Part shown: positions 33,257 through 41,510 of the stretch, in pieces
Layout of the letters: every line of letters begins with the position of its first letter
How positions within the stretch are numbered: the first letter of the stretch is position 1
DNA from: CALXOJ01 sp034120015
GTDB lineage: Bacteria > Spirochaetota > Spirochaetia > JAFGXN01
Reading direction: 5' to 3'
Assembly (NCBI GenBank): GCA_034120015.1
Contig: JAXEIF010000010.1
Span: forward strand, 1-46,093
Length of the DNA: 46,093 nt
The notes under the pieces: generated by a model
Databases searched by the model: none
The model's input: the letters and a program-made list of their open reading frames with translations, nothing else
Told to the model about the DNA's origin: nothing
Position numbers and translations under genes: made by a program

Positions 33257-33326
33257 AATTCACCTCTATTATTTTACTGTTATGTTGTTTATTAAGAAAT
33301 GTGTGTTATCTTTCATTTTTTCTAAT

Positions 33327-34244
33327 TCAATTACCGGAGATAATTTTGAACCGCCCGTATCCGATTGATGTTTTTCCGCCGAATCCGATTACGGAAAAGG
33401 CTGTTTTAAACGCCTCGGAGATAATCTGTCTGTCTTTCTGTGACAGAGATTTTTCCAGGGAAGGGAGCGGAGAGAGGACACACCTGAAGCAGTATCTTGT
33501 TTTTACTGTAACGGAAAGAAACGATATCGGAATCGGCTGCTCATTTTCCAGAGGAAGATTGTGTTCGGAATCCCTTTTGTCCTGTTTGGAGCTGTAATAT
33601 TTTGGAAAATGAGGATTCATAATGTCGCATTTTATAACCGGAGGTTCTGTCGGATAAGCGTCCAAAAAGATTACCTGTCCTTTTTGGGGCGATGAATCAT
33701 CGGTACTGCCGAAATATATATCCAGTTCATTGTTGGGAATTGCACTCCTTCCGTTTGCTATGTTGACGGCATGGGCTAATCTTAAAACCCCTTTGATACT
33801 GCTTGCCGGTAAATACGGCACGCCTGTATTCCGATCCAAGATCATACCTGTTTCGGTCGGATGTCCCGATCCGAGTCCGGTAATAAAGGGCGATGCTGTT
33901 TCTGCATATATTTCAATGGTTTGCAGGTTAGCGGATTCCATTTCTTTGATATAATTTTTTTGCCGTTCCTGTATTTTTTTCAGGCTGTCGGAGATGTATT
34001 GGGAATGGCAAATACGCGATTCTGCCATATCAGCCAAATCATTGATATTATTTTCGCAACATTTTGTAACTAAATCGGGTTGTTTGGGATCATCATTTCT
34101 TTTCCATTTTACAAGTTTGCTGAAACATAGAGAAAAATTAGACCGGTTCTGTTCTGATTCTAACAGACGAAAATAGTTTTTACGGATAGGATAAACAATA
34201 TTTTCATTTTTGGCATTGTCGTGATTTCGATTATTGATTCCCAT
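33327..34244 (-). CDS. cmr6: Type III-B RAMP protein Cmr6
   Basis: End-capping RAMP subunit of the Cmr backbone. In its 305 residues, the core ASPFITGLGSGHPTETGMIL near 115-134, DRNTGVPYLPASSIKGVLRLAH near 135-156 and the C-terminal GFGGKTSIGYGRFKI glycine loop are the Cmr6 signatures. The N-terminal third is divergent and charged. It starts 3 nt after the cmr5 stop. Confidence 0.93.
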   Translation of the reverse strand: MGINNRNHDNAKNENIVYPIRKNYFRLLESEQNRSNFSLCFSKLVKWKRNDDPKQPDLVTKCCENNINDLADMAESRICHSQYISDSLKKIQERQKNYIKEMESANLQTIEIYAETASPFITGLGSGHPTETGMILDRNTGVPYLPASSIKGVLRLAHAVNIANGRSAIPNNELDIYFGSTDDSSPQKGQVIFLDAYPTEPPVIKCDIMNPHFPKYYSSKQDKRDSEHNLPLENEQPIPISFLSVTVKTRYCFRCVLSPLPSLEKSLSQKDRQIISEAFKTAFSVIGFGGKTSIGYGRFKIISGN

Positions 34245-34247
34245 ATA

Positions 34248-34709
34248 TTAATCCTTTTTGTTTTCCGATTTATCTTCCATTGCCCGTGCATAGCGTTTCA
34301 GCCATTCCAGAAGCCGCAGTTCTTCATGTTGAATCTCCAAATATTGCTGTTGGGTAAGAGAATTAAATTTTTTCAGAAATTCAAATTTGATATTATTGAT
34401 ATCGATTGTCCCGAAAATATCCGGCTTCTTTTTAATAATCCATTGCATCATGATTTTAAATGTGATTGCATGTTTGTCTCTCTCTGCTTCATGTTTATCT
34501 TTTACTTTTGAAAGCAAAAAAGCGAAAGTTTGTCCGATACCGTTTGTTAAAATCATAGTCGGCATTCCCACAATAAAGCCGGATAAATCTTTGGTAATTT
34601 TTCCTCCCGCGTTATTTGCAATTTTACTGATTTCTTCCAGAGCGAAGGCCGCCCTTTTTTGCTGCAGTGTTTGTTTCGGTTGTGTGTTTGTTATTGAATC
34701 ATTTGTCAT
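34248..34709 (-). CDS. cmr5: Type III-B small subunit Cmr5
   Basis: Small helical subunit that lines the target-RNA groove (153 residues). TLQQKRAAFALEEISKIANN at about 14-33 matches the Cmr5 QxRAxxAxxxI start. It is followed by MPTMILTNGIGQTFAFLLSK (about 49-68), the conserved helix. It sits between cmr4 and cmr6 with gaps of 9 and 3 nt. Confidence 0.92.
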   Translation of the reverse strand: MTNDSITNTQPKQTLQQKRAAFALEEISKIANNAGGKITKDLSGFIVGMPTMILTNGIGQTFAFLLSKVKDKHEAERDKHAITFKIMMQWIIKKKPDIFGTIDINNIKFEFLKKFNSLTQQQYLEIQHEELRLLEWLKRYARAMEDKSENKKD

Positions 34710-34718
34710 GTATCTCTC

Positions 34719-35618
34719 CTATTTCCAAGTTAACTCGAAAATACCGCGTCCGCAGGTTTCGTCGCCGGCAATTTGAATGTATTTTTTAATAACTGTATTG
34801 CTGATAAAATCTTTAATCGTTTCGGCCTTTAAATTTTCTTCGGCTCTGTTTTTGCTGTCGCCCCATAAGACAACCGAATACATGATTGTATCGGCAGGAA
34901 GTTCTTCCTGATACCGCAGAGAACCGTCCTGCGTTGTTCCTGTTTTGGAATCGATTTTTATTTGAGCTGTAATTTGGGTGCAGTCCGTCACACCGTAATT
35001 GAATACCTCATCTGTAACAATTACAAGACGATTTGCTTCCGGCAGGTATTGATTGAGAACGGTTTTTATTTCGTCGGAAATTGTTTTGTCGCTTGGTTTT
35101 AATTCATACTCCTCCAAAAGAAGACTGCCGGTGATGTTGCCGGTTACGCAGATGTAAGAATCTTCTTCAAGATTAAAAAAAGAATTATCGAAAATCGAAT
35201 CTCGGATTTTTTCGGTCAGCACCAAATCTTTAAAAAATCTTTTCAGAACAGCAGGAGCCGTCATCCAAACAAAAGGAGCCACGTTGGATCTCATCGGATA
35301 TGCCAGAATTTTTGCATCGGAAACCGAAAAAGAACCGGCATATCCGCTATCGGATTCTCCGCCTTTGTCGGTTCCGAAAATAGAATCCGTGAGTTTATCA
35401 AATTGCCGGATTTCCTGTTTTTGTGTTTCCGAAAGAGAGTTTTTATATTTGTCGAAGTTGGCTCTGAAAGCTCCTTTGACACCGCTTGACTGAATCATCG
35501 GCCAGTTTGTATGCCGTTCTCTTTGAATCGGCAAATCGACAACGCCCATTGAGGAACCGCTTCCCGCATGGCAGGGGGTTATGCCGTACATCATGACAAT
35601 TGAATTTAATCTGTTCAT
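34719..35618 (-). CDS. cmr4: Type III-B backbone RNase subunit Cmr4
   Basis: Repeated backbone subunit that cuts target RNA every 6 nt. In its 299 residues, HAGSGSSMGVVDLPIQRERH (17-36) carries the catalytic aspartate D28. It is followed by IQSSGVKGAFR, the RAMP loop, and a C-terminal GDETCGRGIFELTW glycine loop. All signatures are intact, so target RNA cleavage should be functional. Confidence 0.95.
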   Translation of the reverse strand: MNRLNSIVMMYGITPCHAGSGSSMGVVDLPIQRERHTNWPMIQSSGVKGAFRANFDKYKNSLSETQKQEIRQFDKLTDSIFGTDKGGESDSGYAGSFSVSDAKILAYPMRSNVAPFVWMTAPAVLKRFFKDLVLTEKIRDSIFDNSFFNLEEDSYICVTGNITGSLLLEEYELKPSDKTISDEIKTVLNQYLPEANRLVIVTDEVFNYGVTDCTQITAQIKIDSKTGTTQDGSLRYQEELPADTIMYSVVLWGDSKNRAEENLKAETIKDFISNTVIKKYIQIAGDETCGRGIFELTWK

Positions 35619-35628
35619 TATTTTCTCC

Positions 35629-36600
35629 TTAATTAATATTGCGCAATGCGATACATGATTGATTTATTTTTTCGTTAAACACGGCACCGGCCGGAATCCA
35701 CGATATTGTTGCTTTATGAAATCCTTTTGCCAAATCCCAACCGGCCGTTTCGTATAGTTTCCCGGATGAAAAAATCTTTGACAGAAGCGTTCCCGTTGCC
35801 GGAACGGGAATCGTTGATAAAAACAAAGAAGAGTCCTGTCGGGGAAATATGATCGCTTCTGTTTTTTTATAAAAGCAGATTCGCTGTTCACCGCCCAAAG
35901 GAATCGCTCCTGTATTTTCTTTAAGAACATCTTCGGAAAGCGTGACACAAAAGGAGATATCTTCCCGCAATCTGATATGGGAGGCGGAACAAAGCTTTCC
36001 CTCTATTGTATGTTTATCGGAATCCAGTCCGACTCCGATTCGGTTTTCCGTGACGTAAATCTCACCCGGTAAAAGAAAATCTTCATCATTCAGCTGCTGT
36101 TTGGATGATTGCAAAAAATCAACGGAGATCCATATCCCGTTTAAAGGTTGTGCCGTTGTTTCGGCATGAACAAAAGGGAGCGGTTCCGAAGAAGAGAAAC
36201 AGTGCAGTTCTGTCATTGCCTTATTCCTGTATAAAGCTTCTGTCAGTTTGTTTTTGTAATAGTCCTTTTTTGTTTTCGGTTTTGCGGGTGAATCCAGATA
36301 CCAGGAGGCGGGGGCCGGGACAAAAGAACGGTTCTGTTTTTTTATAAAAAATTGTTCGATTTCCAAACCGTTGTCGTCGGACGGAGCTCCGATCAGAGCA
36401 TTGAGGCCGTCACAGTTTCCCGATAAATAGGTCTTAACGTCATAACCGGATTGTCGGATTGCTTCGCTTCTGAAGGCTCCCTTTAAAACCGATAACGGCG
36501 GCGGGAAAAGGGAGGTTGCCGTGTTTTGTCCGGCTTCCATCGGAGTGTTGCCGCGGAAAAATAAAGTATCCAAAGGAATCAATTCGTAGGTTATACTCAT
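35629..36600 (-). CDS. cmr3: Type III-B RAMP protein Cmr3
   Basis: Binds the crRNA 5' handle beside Cas10. Its 323 residues begin TYELIPLDTLFFRGNTPMEA and continue TSLFPPPLSVLKGAFRSEA (about 30-48), the Cmr3 FPPP...GAFR signature. Its C-terminal GWDLAKGFHKATISWIPAG matches the family's end. Its ATG overlaps the cas10 stop (36597-36600). Confidence 0.93.
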   Translation of the reverse strand: MSITYELIPLDTLFFRGNTPMEAGQNTATSLFPPPLSVLKGAFRSEAIRQSGYDVKTYLSGNCDGLNALIGAPSDDNGLEIEQFFIKKQNRSFVPAPASWYLDSPAKPKTKKDYYKNKLTEALYRNKAMTELHCFSSSEPLPFVHAETTAQPLNGIWISVDFLQSSKQQLNDEDFLLPGEIYVTENRIGVGLDSDKHTIEGKLCSASHIRLREDISFCVTLSEDVLKENTGAIPLGGEQRICFYKKTEAIIFPRQDSSLFLSTIPVPATGTLLSKIFSSGKLYETAGWDLAKGFHKATISWIPAGAVFNEKINQSCIALRNIN

Positions 36601-39371
36601 TTTTGTTTATCTCCTGTTTTTCCGAAAAATGATGCAATAACGGCAGCATCGGGGGTAAATTCCGTAAAATTATTTTCTTTTCTTGTGAAAATAATGTTTT
36701 TTAATGCGTGTGTAAGTATCGACAAATCTTCATCGGAAACTTTTACGCCGGAATGTTTCAACTCATAACGGATTAATGCGTCGATATATTTTTCTTCAGG
36801 CTGTTCCGTTTTCAGAAACGGTGAAAAGAGCGTTTCGAGCTCCTGCATTTTGTATAAAAGCGTACTGCTGATTTTACTTTCTCCGACAGCTTGTGTGATT
36901 GTTTTGAACGCTTTGAAAGCATCGGAGTCCCATCGGCAGCTCCAGTCCCGACAACCGCCCGAGCGTTTATGCAGCCTGACAGCAATGGCATTTCTGCCTG
37001 TTTTTTCTTTGGCAATACCGTCGAGGACGCTGTGGGCTTCTTTAATCACTTCTCTTAACGGCTGTTTATGATGGGCTATCACGACGGCTCCCGAAAGGGA
37101 GATTTTTTCTGCGCCCCCTCCCAAATGGTACCCCAACAGATTCATGGATGGTGCCATTCGGTTTGTTTCCTGGGCGCCGTCCGCATTGTATTGCGCAAAA
37201 GAGAGTCGGTAGCTTGAGCGGATTTTGTCCGCACAGTCCAATGCCTTTGAGACGGGCAGGATCGCGCAAACATCATCGCCGCCGGCATAAATCAGTTTGC
37301 CTCCGGCCGCTTTTACCGCAGGCTGAACTCCGAATCGGGCAAAATTATTTAACGAATCCGAAATCATTGCATGAAGAGCCGGATTGACGGTGCGCTTTTT
37401 GTTCAGAACTTTTTTCAAAGGCGAACGGATACGGTCTGTTTCTATTTTATTCGCCAATTCCGGGTGTAATATATCCCGGAAAGTTGCCGTCAGCGTCTCT
37501 CCATTAATCAGATCGCCCATTTTATCGCCGTCCATTAACAGCAAGGCATAATATTTGTCTTTATCCGAAAAACGTATGCCGAGTGATTCTCCCTGTTGTC
37601 TGATTTTTGAAAAACTGCTTTCATCGAAAATATCTTCGGTTTCTGTTTCGAGTCGATGAATTTCTCCGATAAGCCTGTCCCGGTCAAAAGAGATTCCGTT
37701 GTTTTGCAGCGCATCAAGGTAATCTTTTGCGGCAATTTCCGTTGTTGACGGAAATCCTGTTTTTCCCAACGAACAGAAAATTTCACCCAGTACCGAGGAG
37801 TCTTTTCTTTTCTTTAACTCGACAGGCAGATACCGTTTTACGGCACAAACGGCGCACAGTCGTTCCGTTTTTCCCGTCTGAATATACGAACGGGAATCAT
37901 CTTCACCGGTATTGTTTGTTCCGCTTCGGACTTGATCCCAGAAAGTGTTGACGGCCTTTTTATATTCGTTTGCCGAAGCCGTTCCGGAATATTCGAAGTT
38001 GTGCAGAACCTCTCTTTCGCCGCATAAAGGACATTTTTCTCCCGATTGGGCTCTTCTGACAGATGTCGGTTTTGTTTTTCCGGCAGCCAGCAGACTTTGA
38101 ACGAGTGAATGAGAGGCGGCATACATTTTTGCCGATTTCCCGACAGAATCATAAGACAATGAATCTAAAATATCGTATTCGTTTTTTACAATGCTTTCGG
38201 AGAGGAGAGCTTCCAGAGACTGCTTGTCATTCAGATCGGCCAGTTTGGCGGCTGCCCAAGACAGTTTCCAGAAGTCTTCTATTTGGGTATCCCATAAACG
38301 GTCGAAGAAAGATGAGTCGGAACCGGTTGTTTTCTTTAAAAAGCGTTTGACGGTATCGGATTGGTTTTTCCATTCGGAAATAATGACATCGGGGATTTCC
38401 CGGCAAATCGTTTTTACTTTCTTTTCGGGACAAAGAAATACAAACTTATTGGGCATGGCGGCGATGCCTTTTGTATCGTTAATCAGTGTGTCCGTTGTTT
38501 TATCGGTTTCCGACAGTAATCTTCCCAGATGATATTTTTCTTCCAATCGGGTATTGACCATGGTCTGATTGTGAAGAGACGGGTAAAGAATGTGATCCGG
38601 TCCCAGAGTCTCCATAACATGGGAAATACCTGTAAAGGCCAGGTAGGACAACAGAACGGATCCGGACCAGTAGTCCCGCAGTTTGCGCGCTTTACCGATG
38701 AAGTCCTGAACAGGTGTAATCGAAAAGGCCACAATCGAGATATTTTCATCTTCCCGCAAACAGGATCCGATGGCGGAGACCATTCCCAAATGGTGCCAGA
38801 GCGGATGATCCGGCATTCGGGTGTCGGCCGGCAGGATATCCCAAAGACAGCCCAATCCTCCCGTGTTTTTGATTCTCAGCCGTTTTTTAAAGGCAAAAAA
38901 CAGATAGTGAAAAAGTGCCTGAGCCCAGTCTTCCGGAGTTTTGCTTCGGTCAAAGAACCCGTTTAAGGGTCTTTGATCTTCCGGCAGAAACTGAAGGTCG
39001 GCATATTCTTTGTTCAATCCCAAATCGTCTGTCAGTAAATTCCTGATTTCGGTAATCAGCCGGGAAATATCGATTTCGGGAAGTTCGACGGTTACGGCTT
39101 TTTGAACCAGCGGATGGGTGATTTTCGCTCCCGTGGTCGATTTGAAGTCGATACTGCCGCCATCCGAATGGGACGGGAGCACTGTTCTGGTCATACCGGA
39201 GGCGGTCATGTCGGCACTCTGATAGATTTCTTTTTCCGGACTTGTCTGATAAAGAAGTTCCGCAATTTCTTTGGCTATTGTTTCGTGGTTCGGAATATCA
39301 AATATTTTGCAAATCGGATCGTGAAGCCATAAGGAAATTTTATTTTGCCAATAGTCATTTGCATTTTTCAT
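36597..39371 (-). CDS. cmr2: Type III-B Cas10 (Cmr2), cyclic-oligoadenylate synthase
   Basis: Large signalling subunit with 924 residues. N-terminal HD-like region: ISLWLHDPICKIFDIPNHE near 11-29, then SADMTASGMTRT, where Cmr2 proteins usually have ASxxDR, so HD nuclease activity is doubtful. A zinc-binding region has CPLCGE and CAVC pairs (about 440-505). The cyclase palm has DGDKMG at 614-619 and the GGDD motif at 697-700 (YAGGDDVCAIL), both intact, so cyclic oligoadenylate synthesis is expected. It overlaps cmr1 and cmr3 by 4 nt on each side. Confidence 0.96.
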   Translation of the reverse strand: MKNANDYWQNKISLWLHDPICKIFDIPNHETIAKEIAELLYQTSPEKEIYQSADMTASGMTRTVLPSHSDGGSIDFKSTTGAKITHPLVQKAVTVELPEIDISRLITEIRNLLTDDLGLNKEYADLQFLPEDQRPLNGFFDRSKTPEDWAQALFHYLFFAFKKRLRIKNTGGLGCLWDILPADTRMPDHPLWHHLGMVSAIGSCLREDENISIVAFSITPVQDFIGKARKLRDYWSGSVLLSYLAFTGISHVMETLGPDHILYPSLHNQTMVNTRLEEKYHLGRLLSETDKTTDTLINDTKGIAAMPNKFVFLCPEKKVKTICREIPDVIISEWKNQSDTVKRFLKKTTGSDSSFFDRLWDTQIEDFWKLSWAAAKLADLNDKQSLEALLSESIVKNEYDILDSLSYDSVGKSAKMYAASHSLVQSLLAAGKTKPTSVRRAQSGEKCPLCGEREVLHNFEYSGTASANEYKKAVNTFWDQVRSGTNNTGEDDSRSYIQTGKTERLCAVCAVKRYLPVELKKRKDSSVLGEIFCSLGKTGFPSTTEIAAKDYLDALQNNGISFDRDRLIGEIHRLETETEDIFDESSFSKIRQQGESLGIRFSDKDKYYALLLMDGDKMGDLINGETLTATFRDILHPELANKIETDRIRSPLKKVLNKKRTVNPALHAMISDSLNNFARFGVQPAVKAAGGKLIYAGGDDVCAILPVSKALDCADKIRSSYRLSFAQYNADGAQETNRMAPSMNLLGYHLGGGAEKISLSGAVVIAHHKQPLREVIKEAHSVLDGIAKEKTGRNAIAVRLHKRSGGCRDWSCRWDSDAFKAFKTITQAVGESKISSTLLYKMQELETLFSPFLKTEQPEEKYIDALIRYELKHSGVKVSDEDLSILTHALKNIIFTRKENNFTEFTPDAAVIASFFGKTGDKQK

Positions 39372-40471
39372 TTTGATTCTCCGATTAAAGTTTTGGTATT
39401 GTTTGTCATTCGTTGAGATAATAATTGGTGAATTTCTTTTACCATATTACTGTAATTATGATCGCTTTGTTCTTTATTATACTTGTTTTTTTCGATCTCG
39501 GAAAATCGGATAGGTAGAGTCAGTATTGTTCCGTAATATTTTCCGGTTTCCGATTGAGTAACGGACATTATTAGAAATTTCGGATGTCTTCCGCGGCAAA
39601 TAAAAGGATCGATCTTATCTTTTTTCGAAATAATGGGTCTTGCCAACAGTCCCCGATTTTCAAAATGATGAAGTGTATCCAGTGATCTACGGGCATCAAT
39701 ATAGATGTCGGCCAATTCCAGTAAAGCTTCTTCCCATGTGTTAAAAAGTTTCTTTGTAGAAAACAACAGGGAGCTTCGGGATAAAGCCGAATAGCCTTGT
39801 TCCTGTGGTGCTGTGTATATTTTGTTGCCGGAAGTTGAAGCAACGGGAAAGCTTGTAATAATCTTTAGCGATCCGAATCCGTTTCTGTTTTTGGCACCGA
39901 TGCCTCCGTATTGGCACAAAAACAAGAATGCCTGTAGAACCTCTTCGCTGTATTCTTTTTTGACTGTCAATTTTAGATTAAATCGCGTTCCCGGCAGCAA
40001 TGCGATTTTTGGTTTGATGCCGTATGTTAAATAATCAAGCGGATTGATTTGAGGTTTTGAGTTAATGACTGTTTTTCCTTTTTGGGGAAAGGGAACATAA
40101 CCGATGATGGGTTTTTTCGGATTTGCGGAAATCTGTATCTGGACATTGGATTTTCCTGCCCGGATTTTTTTTTCGTCGGTTGCCGATCCGAAAATTTCAA
40201 ATTCCCGCTGTCGAATATTATCGCCGTATTTTGCCCCGTAGAGGACTCTCCACCAGTAGCGCAGTAAACCTTTAAAAGAGGCACTGCGCAGTTGAATGTA
40301 CCGGGCCTCTTTATACCGTTTAACACAATTATCTTTAAAAGAGGCACTGCGCAGTTGAATGTACCGGGAATCAGCACCGTGCATAAAAGCAGGAGTGATA
40401 ATTTCTATCATAAAATCCCATGTAACGGAGTTTACATACCGGCTTACATCAATATTTTTTTCCTGATTCAT
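39368..40471 (-). CDS. cmr1: Type III-B RAMP protein Cmr1 with internal duplication
   Basis: RAMP subunit at the 3' end of the crRNA (367 residues). ITPAFMHGADS (25-35) and KGLLRYWWRVLYG (67-79) are the Cmr1 signatures, and GGIGAKNRNGFGSLKI near 195 is the glycine loop. Unusually, RYIQLRSASFK occurs twice, at 36-46 and 57-67. This reflects a 36-nt perfect direct repeat that places 21 extra residues between the two signatures, which are normally adjacent. The frame is kept. Overlaps cas6 and cmr2 by 4 nt. Confidence 0.93.
   Translation of the reverse strand: MNQEKNIDVSRYVNSVTWDFMIEIITPAFMHGADSRYIQLRSASFKDNCVKRYKEARYIQLRSASFKGLLRYWWRVLYGAKYGDNIRQREFEIFGSATDEKKIRAGKSNVQIQISANPKKPIIGYVPFPQKGKTVINSKPQINPLDYLTYGIKPKIALLPGTRFNLKLTVKKEYSEEVLQAFLFLCQYGGIGAKNRNGFGSLKIITSFPVASTSGNKIYTAPQEQGYSALSRSSLLFSTKKLFNTWEEALLELADIYIDARRSLDTLHHFENRGLLARPIISKKDKIDPFICRGRHPKFLIMSVTQSETGKYYGTILTLPIRFSEIEKNKYNKEQSDHNYSNMVKEIHQLLSQRMTNNTKTLIGESK
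40270..40368. repeat. 36-nt perfect direct repeat inside cmr1
   Basis: Copies at 40270-40305 and 40333-40368, with a period of 63 nt (21 codons) and 27 nt of unique sequence between. Deleting one repeat plus the spacer restores a standard Cmr1 N-terminus. Confidence 0.95.
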
Positions 40472-41403
40472 CTGTTTTTCTCCTCATCTGTTTTTCGCAA
40501 CCAATAATCCAGTCGTCCCAATCCGAAATTGGTATTTTTCCCGGCACCGAATATTTTGGCAAATTCCAAAAGAGTCAGCTCTTCGGCCGAGAAATGTCCT
40601 TCCAAAGTAAAATTTCCGGTAACGCCGCCGATTTTAATCTGTTCTTTCTGTCTGGCGGAGTAATGCGGATCTTCTGTCCACGAAAGGTGTTTTGTTTTTA
40701 AAAAAATATTATCATTCGGGAAATGATACTTTTCTTCTTCATATTTCCCGTAGAGACGGCATAAAACAGAGAGTCGCCGGGATAAACACAGAAAAAAATC
40801 CAAAGCGGAAAACCCGGTTGTATATTTTCCGCCGGATTTGAACCGCAACGGCGTCAGTAATTGAACAAGAATTTCTCCCCGAAACGGTGCTGCTGCCGGT
40901 GGCGTCCATATTTTTCCGGGGATGTTAGGTAGAACCGGTTCACGTTGTCCGGTATCGAATCCGTCTGCGGTAACCGATTCGATTTGAAACGGCGTTCTGT
41001 TTTTGTCCAGTCCGGATTCTCCGGCTTTTTGTAAAGCCGCATAAATATAAGGGAAATATTTTGTTGAATCTCCCATGAGGATCAGAAAAAAACGGAACGA
41101 CCGGTATTTTGTGCCCGGTTTGATCTCTTCGTTACTGTATAAAATATACGGATGAGAAGTTTTGTTCCGGTTATGCAGAATCTCGTTATTCTTCGGTATG
41201 ACCGATTCGAAAAGGCAGGCATACATGCAATTCCGGTTGTACAAACAGCCGTCGCAGTCGGTTTTACCGGATTCCGGACAGGACAGTCCCCTCAGACGGC
41301 AACCCAAAACACTTCGAATCAGAAAGACGGGATTGGCCGTAAAGCAAATGTCTTTTGAAAACGTTAACTTTAAGCAATATTGCTGATACAACAGAGATAT
41401 CAC
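40468..41403 (-). CDS. cas6: CRISPR pre-crRNA endoribonuclease Cas6
   Basis: Cuts the repeat transcript into crRNAs. In its 311 residues, the N-terminal part includes a cysteine cluster (CPESGKTDCDGCLYNRNC, about 42-59) typical of this Cas6 subfamily. The C-terminal domain carries the RAMP loop FGAGKNTNFGLGRLDYW (about 286-302). The start is GTG 41403: an in-frame TAG lies two codons upstream, there is no RBS, and GTG sits 6 nt after a TATACT -10 box, so the message is probably leaderless. First gene of the cas6-cmr1-2-3-4-5-6-CARF operon. Confidence 0.92.
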   Translation of the reverse strand: MISLLYQQYCLKLTFSKDICFTANPVFLIRSVLGCRLRGLSCPESGKTDCDGCLYNRNCMYACLFESVIPKNNEILHNRNKTSHPYILYSNEEIKPGTKYRSFRFFLILMGDSTKYFPYIYAALQKAGESGLDKNRTPFQIESVTADGFDTGQREPVLPNIPGKIWTPPAAAPFRGEILVQLLTPLRFKSGGKYTTGFSALDFFLCLSRRLSVLCRLYGKYEEEKYHFPNDNIFLKTKHLSWTEDPHYSARQKEQIKIGGVTGNFTLEGHFSAEELTLLEFAKIFGAGKNTNFGLGRLDYWLRKTDEEKNR

Positions 41404-41409
41404 ACTCTA

Positions 41410-41484
41410 AGTATACGGGGTCAATTCACATAAAGCAAGAAAATTATAAATTTTTTTGCTTTATCTTCCGCGGCGGGGTATAAT
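41410..41484. promoter_or_regulatory. Mirror-symmetric divergent cas promoters with palindromic operator
   Basis: Minus strand: TTGCTT (41438-41433), 17 nt, TATACT (41415-41410) for cas6. Plus strand: TTGCTT (41456-41461), 17 nt, TATAAT (41479-41484) for the card1-like operon. Both -35 boxes lie in the arms of one palindrome, 41430-41464: ATAAAGCAA...TTGCTTTAT, 16-bp arms with one mismatch around ATA. Confidence 0.8.
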
Positions 41485-41510
41485 AAAAAATCTTGAGAGG
41501 AGAAAACAAA

